Source of the DNA: Symploca sp. SIO2C1
GTDB taxonomy: Bacteria; Cyanobacteriota; Cyanobacteriia; Cyanobacteriales; Coleofasciculaceae
NCBI GenBank assembly: GCA_010692635.1
Contig: JAAHGL010000003.1
Location: 1-64,000 of the forward strand
Direction: 5' to 3'
DNA: 64,000 nucleotides
This document shows positions 27,818 through 36,129 of the stretch, in pieces (within the stretch, counting starts at the first letter, position 1; the number at the start of each line of letters is the position of its first letter). A program made the position numbers and the translations under genes. A model generated the notes under the pieces. That model saw nothing but the letters and a program-made list of their open reading frames with translations. It had not been told where the DNA came from and searched no databases.

Positions 27818-27845
27818 GAATTGTTGTTTACTTGGAGAATCAAAA

Positions 27846-28052
27846 ATGTTGAAGACTTGGAATACCCCTGAATTGACTGTTCAAGGTTCTGTTGAGGAAC
27901 TAACCCAAGGTATTAACGCACGTCCTCCTGTGGATGTTTCCTCTGGTATGCCTCCTCGCGGTGGACGCGGTGGACGCGGTGGACGCGGTGGCCGTGGTGG
28001 CCGTGGTGGCCGTGGTGGACGCGGTGGCCGTGGCGGTCGCGGTGGACGCTAA
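27846..28052 (+). CDS. RiPP precursor 2: lasso-like leader, 10 Gly-Gly-Arg repeats
   Basis: 68 residues: leader to Thr20 (WNTPELTVQGSVEELT), then Gln21, core GINARPPVDVSSGMPPR and ten perfect GGR repeats. With cleavage after Gln21 the core begins with Gly1 and has Asp at position 9, exactly the spacing lasso rings use (7-9). I chose the ATG at the ggag site that copies 1, 3 and 4 share; an in-frame ATG ten codons upstream falls inside the miniature element's border. Confidence 0.9.
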   Translation: MLKTWNTPELTVQGSVEELTQGINARPPVDVSSGMPPRGGRGGRGGRGGRGGRGGRGGRGGRGGRGGR

Positions 28053-28126
28053 AAAACCTTTGCACAGAATTAATCTCTGTTAACTAGAAGCACTAACTCA
28101 ATTGTTATTTACTTGGAGAATCAAAA

Positions 28127-28330
28127 ATGTTGAAGACTTGGAATACCCCCGAATTGACTGTTCAAGGTTCTGTTGAGGAACTAACCCAAGGTATTAACGC
28201 ACGTCCTCCTGTGGATGTTTCCTCTGGTATGCCTCCTCGTGGCGGACGCGGTGGACGCGGCGGCCGTGGTGGACGCGGCGGTCGCGGTGGACGCGGTGGT
28301 CGTGGCGGACGCGGTGGTCGCCCTGAATAA
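28127..28330 (+). CDS. RiPP precursor 3: lasso-like leader, 9 Gly-Gly-Arg repeats
   Basis: 67 residues. Leader and core are identical in protein to copy 2 through SSGMPPR (Gly1 and Asp9 spacing kept), followed by nine GGR repeats and a terminal Pro-Glu. Ribosome-binding site ggag before the ATG is conserved. The repeats differ from copy 2 mainly at third codon positions, so the amino-acid repeat is under selection or is homogenised without nucleotide identity. Spacing to copies 2 and 4 is about 75 bases. Confidence 0.9.
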   Translation: MLKTWNTPELTVQGSVEELTQGINARPPVDVSSGMPPRGGRGGRGGRGGRGGRGGRGGRGGRGGRPE

Positions 28331-28405
28331 GAAACCTTGGTACAGAGTTAATCTGTGTGAACTAGAAGCACTAACTCAATTATTGTTTACTTGGAGAATA
28401 CAAAA

Positions 28406-28612
28406 ATGTTGAAGACTTGGAATACCCCCGAATTGACTGTTCAAGGTTCTGTTGAGGAACTAACCCAAGGTATTAACGCACGTCCTCCTGTGGATGTTTC
28501 CTCTGGTATGCCCCCTCGTGGTGGACGCGGTGGTCGTGGTGGTCGTGGTGGACGCGGTGGTCGTGGCGGTCGCGGTGGTCGCGGTGGTCGCGGTGGCCGT
28601 GGTGGACGCTAA
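28406..28612 (+). CDS. RiPP precursor 4: lasso-like leader, 10 Gly-Gly-Arg repeats
   Basis: 68 residues with the same leader and GINARPPVDVSSGMPPR core as copies 2 and 3 and ten GGR repeats ending in Arg. The ATG follows the shared ggag site; a TTG-initiated extension five codons upstream is possible but would put the ribosome-binding site inside the gene. The stop is followed by the same 3' block (aaaaaacctttg...) as the other copies, then by the hairpin at 28762-28795. Confidence 0.9.
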   Translation: MLKTWNTPELTVQGSVEELTQGINARPPVDVSSGMPPRGGRGGRGGRGGRGGRGGRGGRGGRGGRGGR

Positions 28613-28761
28613 AAAACCTTTGCTCAGAGTTAATCTCCTCGAACTGGTGGTTATTACGGCATAAGTTTTGACAGTAATCTAAATCTAGAAAACCTATCGC
28701 TATGGTGATTGTAGATATAGATAAGCCCTAATAATTAACCCAACAGACTACCGGAACCACC

Positions 28762-28795
28762 TAAGGAGTGTACCTAGCTGCAACTGGGTACCTCC
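28762..28795 (+). terminator. Hairpin after precursor 4, copy of 27611-27643
   Basis: Same structure: ggag-tgtacctag and ctgggtac-ctcc around ctgcaa. One base differs from the first copy (a to g), and that position can still pair with U, which suggests the RNA fold is maintained. The duplicated 3' block begins near 28677. Confidence 0.55.
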
Positions 28796-28926
28796 CTTAA
28801 CTACTCATTATACCTTTTCTTTGTGAAGTAGGTAGGCATAAAAGTGATTTGGGAGAGGTTGAAATCCTCTTCCTCACTCACTATTGCCTATTGCTTATTG
28901 CCTTTGAACGTTATAGAGAATCAAAA

Positions 28927-29838
28927 GTGTTTTCCTATTTTGCTTATGGTTTAGGTATTCAATCTGAATTACCCATACCAGAATTTATTCCCGCACAAGT
29001 AGAGTGTGATGTTACTCTCTACTTCGAGAAAGACTCCACACTTAGTGACTATCTACTAGAAGATGAGATTGAAGAGCCTTGGTCTTTTGACATAACTCGT
29101 GAGGAGGCATTTCTCTACATTAAAGATATCGGTGTTTTTATTGTCGAAGAAGGCGATACTATTACAGTTGTTCCAGCCCCCGGTGTTTCCGAACAACACC
29201 TAAGATTACATCTGGTGGGAAATATTATGTCCATTGTCCTCTATCAGCGAGGGCTATTGGCACTCCATGCTAGTGTAGTTAAGATTAATGGAGGAGCTGT
29301 TGCCTTCCTCGGAGAATCAGGTCAAGGGAAATCTTCCACTGCGGCTGCGTTCCATAGACATGGATACACCATTATTACTGATGATGTTGCCCCTGTAACC
29401 TTAGAGGAAAAACCAGTTACCATCACCCCTGGATTTCCTCAGATTAAAATGGGTCGAGAAACCGCTGCTATTTTGGGGTGTGATTTTGACTCTCTGCACA
29501 TACTACACCCCTCCCATCCAAAACGAGGTTATCGCCTAACCGGAGACTTTCCTCAAACCCCTCTACCAATCCGGGGTATTTATGTACTTGCCTATGATGA
29601 GGAGTTTGGGGTTGAACCATTAACACATCAGGAAGCGGTGATTGAACTTTCCCGTTATGCTCATCCTGAGTGCTTATTTTACTCAAGAGACCCTGCCCAC
29701 TTTCTCCAGTGCGCAGCTCTAGCTAAAGAATGTACTATCTATCGCCTCAAAAGGCCCCGGAATCTGAGTTTATTGCCTGAATTAGTTAAACAGGTGGAAC
29801 AACACCTCAGCAACAATCTACAACCGGTAACAGTTTGA
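28927..29838 (+). CDS. HPr-kinase-like kinase of the RiPP cluster
   Basis: 303 residues from a GTG (VFSYFAYGLGIQ). A variable N-terminal domain (about 1-105) precedes a HprK-type kinase core: Walker A GESGQGKSS (residues 129-137), ITDDVAPV with the acidic pair at 152-153, and a nucleotide-binding LHASVV before it. Related kinases in paeninodin- and pseudomycoidin-type lasso clusters phosphorylate the peptide. Candidate targets here are the core Ser-Ser in VDVSSG. The frame is open for 26 codons upstream, but that part is a low-complexity intergenic repeat (ctattgc units), so I reject it. Confidence 0.87.
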   Translation: MFSYFAYGLGIQSELPIPEFIPAQVECDVTLYFEKDSTLSDYLLEDEIEEPWSFDITREEAFLYIKDIGVFIVEEGDTITVVPAPGVSEQHLRLHLVGNIMSIVLYQRGLLALHASVVKINGGAVAFLGESGQGKSSTAAAFHRHGYTIITDDVAPVTLEEKPVTITPGFPQIKMGRETAAILGCDFDSLHILHPSHPKRGYRLTGDFPQTPLPIRGIYVLAYDEEFGVEPLTHQEAVIELSRYAHPECLFYSRDPAHFLQCAALAKECTIYRLKRPRNLSLLPELVKQVEQHLSNNLQPVTV

Positions 29839-29857
29839 TACCGAAATTCTAACTTTC

Positions 29858-30856
29858 ATGAAGATTAGTCACCGTCTTGTTTCACAGAGCAAGTCAGTTA
29901 GTGCAGTTCTCCTGTTCGGAGGGTTAGTCTATCTTATCGTTCATTGGCTCCAAAGTTGGTTATTGCCAATTTGGATAGATTTGCCAGTCTTAGAAGGATT
30001 GAAGACAACTTACCGTGGCAGATTAATTTGGATTACCTTTTATCAAATCATTTTTGATGTTTTTCTGAATCCTTACTTTTATCTGCCAGTGATTGGGATA
30101 TTTTATCTGGAATTAATTATCCCAGCCAAAAAGGAGCAAAAAGTGTTCTCTGTAGGAATGCTTCAAGATTTCATTTGGTTTATTGCCGATATTGTCTTCT
30201 TCACTATCGTAATTTCACCTTATATTCTCTGGATAAGATTTATTTGCGATCAATACCTTGGCTTCCTCAAGATCGATGCTCTAACTAACTTAACTTACCC
30301 TCTACCATTGATTATTGCTATATTTGCCAGTGATTTTTTAATTTGGTTGAGTCACTTGGTGCGACATAAAGTGAAATATTTATGGTATTTTCACTCAGTA
30401 CATCATTCTCAAACAGAACTCAATCTCTTTACTGACCTCAGGTTTCATACTATTGATACTTTAATAGCAATAACAACGGCAATTATTCCCCTACAATTAC
30501 TGCAAATTGCTACACCGACAACGATTTATTACTTATTTATTCAGAAATGGTACTTGAGACTTTATCATGCTAACATTAAAAGTAATTATGGATTTTTAAA
30601 ATATCTCCTGGTTACTCCCCAGTCTCATCGTGTTCACCATTCCTTTGAAGCGAAACACTGTGATAAAAACTTTGGGACTATCTTCAGCATTTGGGATTAT
30701 CTATTTAAAACACAGTACAAACAATACAACGAATATCCTGATACTGGCATCAATGAACCTAGATTTCCGTTAGAGAAAAGTTCCAAACTACCCAGTTTGC
30801 TTAAGACGTACTGGTTACAGTTCATATATCCCTTTCAGTCAATTGTAGGTAAATAA
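29858..30856 (+). CDS. Fatty-acid hydroxylase/sterol desaturase-fold membrane enzyme
   Basis: 332 residues with several hydrophobic spans in the N-terminal 150 residues and the family's histidine cluster: HLVRH, then HSVHH (near residue 185), and HRVHH (near 265), giving the di-iron ligand set HxxxH, HxxHH, HxxHH. The family hydroxylates or desaturates lipids and related substrates using oxygen. It lies 19 bases after the kinase gene and is therefore very probably part of the RiPP operon; a lipid-like or peptide side-chain modification would be new for such clusters. Role here is inferred. Confidence 0.88.
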   Translation: MKISHRLVSQSKSVSAVLLFGGLVYLIVHWLQSWLLPIWIDLPVLEGLKTTYRGRLIWITFYQIIFDVFLNPYFYLPVIGIFYLELIIPAKKEQKVFSVGMLQDFIWFIADIVFFTIVISPYILWIRFICDQYLGFLKIDALTNLTYPLPLIIAIFASDFLIWLSHLVRHKVKYLWYFHSVHHSQTELNLFTDLRFHTIDTLIAITTAIIPLQLLQIATPTTIYYLFIQKWYLRLYHANIKSNYGFLKYLLVTPQSHRVHHSFEAKHCDKNFGTIFSIWDYLFKTQYKQYNEYPDTGINEPRFPLEKSSKLPSLLKTYWLQFIYPFQSIVGK

Positions 30857-30997
30857 AATAACTTGTTGTTTGGGAATTGAGAATTAGGTGTTAGGTGTTT
30901 CCTCTATCTCTCCCAGCTCCCCTAACTCCGGCAGCTTCTCCAGCTCCCTACTTAACTGATTTCAAATTTTAATTATTTTTCTAGGTAAATTGCAACT

Positions 30998-32815
30998 ATG
31001 CCGGTAGGCAAAATCTTAAACATTAAACTAAAAGAAAGCTTACGTTTTTTGCCAGCTTTGCGCCTTGTTTGGCAAAGTGCTCCTGCTTGGACGATGGCGC
31101 GTGTCGTGCTCTTAATTATTCAGGGGGTTTTGCCCTTAGGAGCTCTGTATTTAACTAAACTTTTAGTAGATACAATAACCGATAGCTTCACCATTGCTGA
31201 TAAAACAATTGTTATCCGTGAAGTTACGCTTCTCGTTGTCCTTGCAGGTGGAGTTGTCCTGTTAACTACCCTATCTACCTCCCTGTCAGATCTCGTAAGT
31301 ACTGCCCAATCCCAACGAGTTACTGATTATATGCAGGGTATTGTCCAAGCTAAATCTATTGAAGTAGACCTAGAGTACTACGAAGATTCTAAATACCATG
31401 ATACCTTGCAACGGGCTCAAGAAGAAGCCCCTTTTCGACCTACCCAAATCCTGGAGCGCTTAGCACAACTTGCTCAGAATACCATTTCTTTGGTAGTAAT
31501 GGTTGGTTTACTACTCTCACTCCACTGGGGAATTGCTGGGATTTTATTTGTAGGTGCCATTCCCGCTGTATTGGTGCGGATTAAATATGCTGAAATCACC
31601 TATCATTGGGAACGTGAGCGAACAGAACTAGGGCGCAAAGCCGGGTACTTTGATTGGCTAATCACTGACAGTAGCATTGCCAAAGAAATCCGTTTGTTTA
31701 ATTTAGGGTCTTTGTTCAGTCAAAGGTTTCGCCAGCTACGAGAGCAACTCTATCAAGAAAAATTAAAAATCCACACTAAGCTCTTTTTTACTTACTTAAC
31801 AGCACAAGCATTAGCAGGAATTTTATTGTTTGCTGCCTATGGCTTTATCATCTATCAAACTATCCAAGGAACCCTCCGTCTAGGAGACTTAGTACTTTAC
31901 CACCAAGCATTGCAACGGGGACAGAATGCCCTCAAAGGATTCTTAGCCGACTTATCTGGACTCTATGAAGATAACTTATTTTTGGCAGACCTCTACGAAT
32001 TCCTGGAACTCAAACCCAAAATCATTGATCCTCAATATCCTAAACCCATTCCCCAACCGATGCAAACTGGCATTGTTTTTAACAATGTGAGTTTCCAATA
32101 TAGTGGCACTACTCGCCAAGCTCTTAAGGATATCAACTTTACCATTCGACCTAGAGAAACTATTGCCTTAGTGGGAGAAAATGGTTCCGGTAAAACCACA
32201 CTTATCAAACTTCTCTGCCGCTTATACAGTCCCACTAGTGGGAGTATTACTATGGATGGCATTGATGTAGGGGAATTTGAAATTGCTGCCCTACGCCGCC
32301 AAATCAGTGTCATTTTCCAAGACTATGTCCAGTACGATCTCAGTGCTCAAGACAATATTTGGTTAGGCAATATTGATCTACCACCAACCAATGAAAGCAT
32401 CGCTGCCGCTGCCAGTCGTTCAGGTGCCGATGCAGTGATTAATAGTTTACCTCAAGGGTATGACACTATTCTTGGCACCTGGTTTGAAGATGGGGAAGAA
32501 CTAAGTATAGGTCAATGGCAAAAAGTTGCTCTAGCAAGGGCATTTTTAAGAGACTCCCAGCTCATTGTCTTAGACGAACCTACCAGTGCTATGGATCCTA
32601 AGGCAGAATACGAGGTTTTTAATCAATTTCGCCAACTGATCAAAGACCAAGCTGCTATCCTCATTACCCATCGTTTATCTACTGTCAAAATGGCTGATCG
32701 CATCTATGTAATGGATAAGGGCACAATTGTTGAAAACGGTACCCATGAGGAACTCATGCAACTTGGAGGTACCTATGCCCATTTGTTTGAAATTCAAGCA
32801 AAAAATTACCGTTAA
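30998..32815 (+). CDS. ABC exporter, fused membrane and ATP-binding domains
   Basis: 605 residues: a six-helix membrane domain (about 20-330) and a complete nucleotide-binding domain with Walker A GENGSGKTT, signature LSIGQWQKVALA, and Walker B LIVLDEPTSAMDP. No peptidase C39 domain, so it exports an already-cut peptide, in line with the separate B2 protease. Lasso clusters carry the same kind of D-type exporter. Its stop codon lies in a heptamer array that separates it from the last cluster gene. Confidence 0.93.
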   Translation: MPVGKILNIKLKESLRFLPALRLVWQSAPAWTMARVVLLIIQGVLPLGALYLTKLLVDTITDSFTIADKTIVIREVTLLVVLAGGVVLLTTLSTSLSDLVSTAQSQRVTDYMQGIVQAKSIEVDLEYYEDSKYHDTLQRAQEEAPFRPTQILERLAQLAQNTISLVVMVGLLLSLHWGIAGILFVGAIPAVLVRIKYAEITYHWERERTELGRKAGYFDWLITDSSIAKEIRLFNLGSLFSQRFRQLREQLYQEKLKIHTKLFFTYLTAQALAGILLFAAYGFIIYQTIQGTLRLGDLVLYHQALQRGQNALKGFLADLSGLYEDNLFLADLYEFLELKPKIIDPQYPKPIPQPMQTGIVFNNVSFQYSGTTRQALKDINFTIRPRETIALVGENGSGKTTLIKLLCRLYSPTSGSITMDGIDVGEFEIAALRRQISVIFQDYVQYDLSAQDNIWLGNIDLPPTNESIAAAASRSGADAVINSLPQGYDTILGTWFEDGEELSIGQWQKVALARAFLRDSQLIVLDEPTSAMDPKAEYEVFNQFRQLIKDQAAILITHRLSTVKMADRIYVMDKGTIVENGTHEELMQLGGTYAHLFEIQAKNYR

Positions 32816-32903
32816 TGGCTAATGGCTAATGGCTAATGGTTAATGGCTAATGGCTAATGGCTAATGGCTAATGGCTAATGGCTAATGGCTAATGGCTAAT
32901 AGC
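32813..32903. repeat. Thirteen tandem heptamers (taatggc)
   Basis: Units of taatggc run from the transporter's stop codon for about 91 bases; unit 4 is taatggt and unit 13 taatagc. Such heptamer arrays are frequent in filamentous cyanobacteria and have no known function. A shorter array of the same unit lies at 38519-38552. Confidence 0.92.
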
Positions 32904-32945
32904 TAACATCTAACACCTAACACCTAACATCAATGACTAACATCA

Positions 32946-34043
32946 ATGACTAACCTATCCCATACCCTAATTCGTACCGCTCTGAAAACGCCTGACTCTG
33001 ATTGGATTAACCAAGTTCAACATCAGCTTAGTTGTGCCACTGAGTTGGAGTGGGAAGATAGCTTAGACACCCTAGCTCTGCACCGGTTGCTTCCACTAGT
33101 ATTCTATACCCTAGAAGCTCAAGGTCTTAGCAAAAGTGTACCCCAGCCTTATTTAGATGAGATTCAGACCGCCTATAACAAAACACGGGCTCAGAATACC
33201 ATCTTATTGCTCACCTTAGATGGCATCCTTCAGGCAATGCAAGAGCGTAATCTGCACCCCGTAATCTGGAAAGGCATAGCACTAGCGGATAGTTTCTATC
33301 CCGATCCTGGAACACGACTAATGGCAGATATCGATTTTGCCATACCAGGAGATGAAATGGAGGAGGCAACCGAAGTTTTCAGATCCTTGGGATTGTTGCC
33401 GCAACCTCAAGTCGAAACACCTAACGCAGTATACTTTGCTAATCCAATGGGGGTTATGTGCGATGTTCACCATCGTGTTGAGCTGTTTGAAGGCAAAGAG
33501 TCAATGAACCTCATTACCAACCTCAAACCACAGCACCTTAAAACATCAGCTTTGCCTGTACTGGAACCCAATGCTATGTTAGTTCATCTAACCGTCCACA
33601 TGGATGAGCATCGTAACGAAACTGGTCCTCTGCTATTTTGGATTTTTGATATAGCTTTTGTACTCCGCAAATGGGGTGCTTTGCTCGAACCTGAGCAACT
33701 TGAGAAACTAATGCCAGCCAAAGAGCATTTCGTTTCTCTGTTTCGCACCATCCGTTTCCTAGAAAAGGAGTTCGGCGAAAAGACACCGGAATGCTTAGCT
33801 GAAGTTGTAAAGAGTTTTGAACCATTTACGATCGAAGAGGTTCTCCGGCAGCGAAGATTAGCAATGTGGGGTTTACCCTGCCCTCGTGGATGGCTGCGAC
33901 TGGGTGCAAGCCAATTAGGCTTCGAGCTACCTGATAGTCGTCCTGATCTGCCTGTAAGAGATTTAATCCTGTGGTTTACAGACGCTATAAGAAGTCAAGG
34001 AGCAAGTTTGAAACCAATCCCCAAATTATCGGTAAAAGCTTAG
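32946..34043 (+). CDS. NTP_transf_5-family nucleotidyltransferase of the RiPP cluster
   Basis: 365 residues. The core reads VIWKGIALADSF...GTRLMADIDFAIP (about 100-135), which carries the Asp pair of the nucleotidyltransferase fold (PF14907-like). Related genes accompany kinases in paeninodin/pseudomycoidin-type lasso clusters, where they modify the phosphorylated peptide. The start codon lies after a 13-base tandem duplication (catcaatgactaa), which gives a second ATG 13 bases upstream in another frame that stops at once. Last gene of the cluster by function. Confidence 0.87.
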   Translation: MTNLSHTLIRTALKTPDSDWINQVQHQLSCATELEWEDSLDTLALHRLLPLVFYTLEAQGLSKSVPQPYLDEIQTAYNKTRAQNTILLLTLDGILQAMQERNLHPVIWKGIALADSFYPDPGTRLMADIDFAIPGDEMEEATEVFRSLGLLPQPQVETPNAVYFANPMGVMCDVHHRVELFEGKESMNLITNLKPQHLKTSALPVLEPNAMLVHLTVHMDEHRNETGPLLFWIFDIAFVLRKWGALLEPEQLEKLMPAKEHFVSLFRTIRFLEKEFGEKTPECLAEVVKSFEPFTIEEVLRQRRLAMWGLPCPRGWLRLGASQLGFELPDSRPDLPVRDLILWFTDAIRSQGASLKPIPKLSVKA

Positions 34044-34175
34044 GAGAAGACAGGAGTTCCTTTTCACAGCCGCCTCTGCAAGGGGTGAGCGAAAAAAGGG
34101 TGGGGAGATGAGGAAATAGGGAAATAGGGAAACAAAGGAGAACTAGAACACCGATTCACTAACCAGAATTAGATG

Positions 34176-34244
34176 TAGGGGCGAAGCATTCAGGCAATAT
34201 TTTATCCCTCAAACCCTAGTTTGTCTGTCCGAATGCTTCGCCCT
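34176..34244. mobile_element. Short palindromic element with GGGGCGAAGCATTC termini
   Basis: GGGGCGAAGCATTCAGG at the left and CCGAATGCTTCGCCC at the right pair over 13-14 bases around a central AT-rich stretch. Just before it (34085-34160) lies a partial copy of the GGGTGAGCG element family without its right end. The 270-base gap downstream of the RiPP cluster is made of such repeats and has no gene. Confidence 0.7.
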
Positions 34245-34314
34245 GAGATGTCAATAATAAAAGGAGATTTATTTCTTAATTTTCCAGACCTCTCTATGAA
34301 AGCATGGGATGAGC

Positions 34315-35010
34315 TTAATCTTGCCTTTTAATTTGTCCTTGTCTCTCCTTTTGTTCCAATGCCTTCCGAGGAGACTGTCGTCGCCGTCGATACCAAGTTG
34401 CTCCACCAACTAGCATCCCTATCAAAGCCAAGGCACACATTAAGGGTAAGATATTACCACTTCTGAGAGCCTGCAAGCCAGAACCCATCATCACAAAGGG
34501 TAAGATTCCTGGGACTGTGCCTAGGAGAGTACCGATAAGATAGTCTCGGAAACGGATCGACGTTAAACCAGCTGCAAAATTGACTAATCCGTAGGGGATA
34601 ATCGGCAACAGCCGAATGGCAAACAGATAAAACAAGCCCCCTTGACGCATCTCAGCATCCATCGCTTCCCAACGCCCTGCTAACTTACTTGCTACCAAAT
34701 CTCGTCCTACAGTACGAGTAAAAGCAAAAGCCACTACTGCGGCAACTACAGCAGCAAGACTTGTCCAAAGAGTACCCCACCAGACACCAAAAATTGCACC
34801 ACCGCTGAGATTGAGTGGTGTTGAGGGCAAGATTAATATCGTCCCCACCGTATAAAGGATGATATAAATAATTGGTGTCCAAATGCCTGCTTGTTGGAGT
34901 AAAGCCTGCAACTGTTCTTGATCGATACCTCCTAGCAGATAAACCCCCAATCCCGTCACGACTATGCAGAAGACGGTAAGCAGGAAAATGCTACTTTTAA
35001 AATTCAACAC
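34315..35010 (-). CDS. TVP38/TMEM64-family membrane protein
   Basis: 231 residues, with hydrophobic segments at about 8-26, 44-62, 72-100, 135-155, 165-185 and 190-208. The family signature is GGAIFGVWWGTLWTSLAAVVAA...AFTRTVGRD...LLPIIPYGLVNFAAGLTSIRFRDYLIGTLLGTVPG. Bacterial members are DedA-like proteins implicated in lipid or ion handling; function is not settled. Complete, alone. Confidence 0.92.
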   Translation of the reverse strand: MLNFKSSIFLLTVFCIVVTGLGVYLLGGIDQEQLQALLQQAGIWTPIIYIILYTVGTILILPSTPLNLSGGAIFGVWWGTLWTSLAAVVAAVVAFAFTRTVGRDLVASKLAGRWEAMDAEMRQGGLFYLFAIRLLPIIPYGLVNFAAGLTSIRFRDYLIGTLLGTVPGILPFVMMGSGLQALRSGNILPLMCALALIGMLVGGATWYRRRRQSPRKALEQKERQGQIKRQD

Positions 35011-35125
35011 AACGATCAGGGGATTGTAGATTGGGTGATTTTAGATTTTAGATTGACCCTGGCTGAAAAGACAAGAGTTTGGGATTGTAGATTGGGTGAT
35101 TCTAGATTGAAAGCATGATACCGTT

Positions 35126-36118
35126 CTAAGATCTGCGGTGCTCACAAATCTGACAAAGCTGTATCACCTTAGTTTGCAGAGTTGAAAGAGGTTCTGCTCC
35201 TGTTTTTAGGCTAACTTCTAACTCGAGTAGCACACCCAAGGTTGAGATTAGTTGCTCTAGGTGAAGGGAGCTAACTTCTTTGGAGAGGAAGTAAATGCGT
35301 TTGGGGTTACCTACCTCAGCAGCAGTAGCAATTACTTTTTGATCCTTCTCTCCTTCACTAATCATCAGTTTCACCCATAGCCAGGTACGAAACTGTCCAA
35401 TTAAAGTAGCAACAATTTTCAAAGCTGGTTCATTTTTGTTAATCAAGTCAGCAACTAACTCCAACGCTTTAGCTCCATGTCCTTGACGAATTGCTGCTGC
35501 CAGTTGCAGACTATTTTGAGTATTGGAGACTACTAAAGTACCCACAGTAGTATCATCCAAGGGTGTGGAAGTATTTCCAGCATAGATGCGTAACTTTTCC
35601 AATTCGTTGAACAGTTGCCGCGTTTGGTTACCTACTGACTGTGCTAAGAGTTCCGTAGCAGCAGGAGTGAGTTTAACCCCAACTTCCCTAGAGCAGGATT
35701 TTACCCGCTGCACCAGTTGTTCAGTCTTCCAAGGGGGGATGAGAGAAAACTCCCGAATGTGAGCGTATTTTTGTAGTAGTTTAGTCGATTTGAGCCGTCC
35801 ATCCGGTCGATTACGACTCGTTAGTAACAAAACTGACTCTTGAGGAATCTGCGGTAGAGTACGATTTAGTTCTGCTAGCAAGTTTTCTGAACATTGCTGG
35901 CATAGGGGTGTATCAACTAACCAAACTAAACGCCCACCCATACCAAAGGGTGGAGTCATTGCCTGATTGAGTGCCTGAATCAGGGCATCTGGTTGTTCTG
36001 GAGAAATTTTGTCATAGTTAAAGCTAATCCAGCTGGGATCAAGTACTGATTCACGCAGTTTGCTTACAGCTTGAGCTATGGCAAAGTCATCTTCTCCCCA
36101 GTAGAGGTAAATTGTCAT
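35126..36118 (-). CDS. holA: DNA polymerase III delta subunit
   Basis: 330 residues from MTIYLYWGEDDFAI. It has the clamp-loader delta layout: an N-terminal AAA+-like domain without a Walker A motif (expected for delta), then helical collar regions including QTRQLFNELEKLRIYA, and IVATLIGQFRTWLWVK near the middle. Delta opens the sliding clamp during replication. An ATG three codons upstream is possible. It starts 11 bases from the divergent GTG of the next gene, so the two share a very tight promoter region. Confidence 0.93.
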   Translation of the reverse strand: MTIYLYWGEDDFAIAQAVSKLRESVLDPSWISFNYDKISPEQPDALIQALNQAMTPPFGMGGRLVWLVDTPLCQQCSENLLAELNRTLPQIPQESVLLLTSRNRPDGRLKSTKLLQKYAHIREFSLIPPWKTEQLVQRVKSCSREVGVKLTPAATELLAQSVGNQTRQLFNELEKLRIYAGNTSTPLDDTTVGTLVVSNTQNSLQLAAAIRQGHGAKALELVADLINKNEPALKIVATLIGQFRTWLWVKLMISEGEKDQKVIATAAEVGNPKRIYFLSKEVSSLHLEQLISTLGVLLELEVSLKTGAEPLSTLQTKVIQLCQICEHRRS

Positions 36119-36129
36119 AAGAACCACAA

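Noticed and set aside
28849-28926. Upstream 26-codon extension of the kinase gene from a TTG
   Set aside because: It consists of intergenic low-complexity ctattgc units; the GTG start matches the usual family N-terminus.
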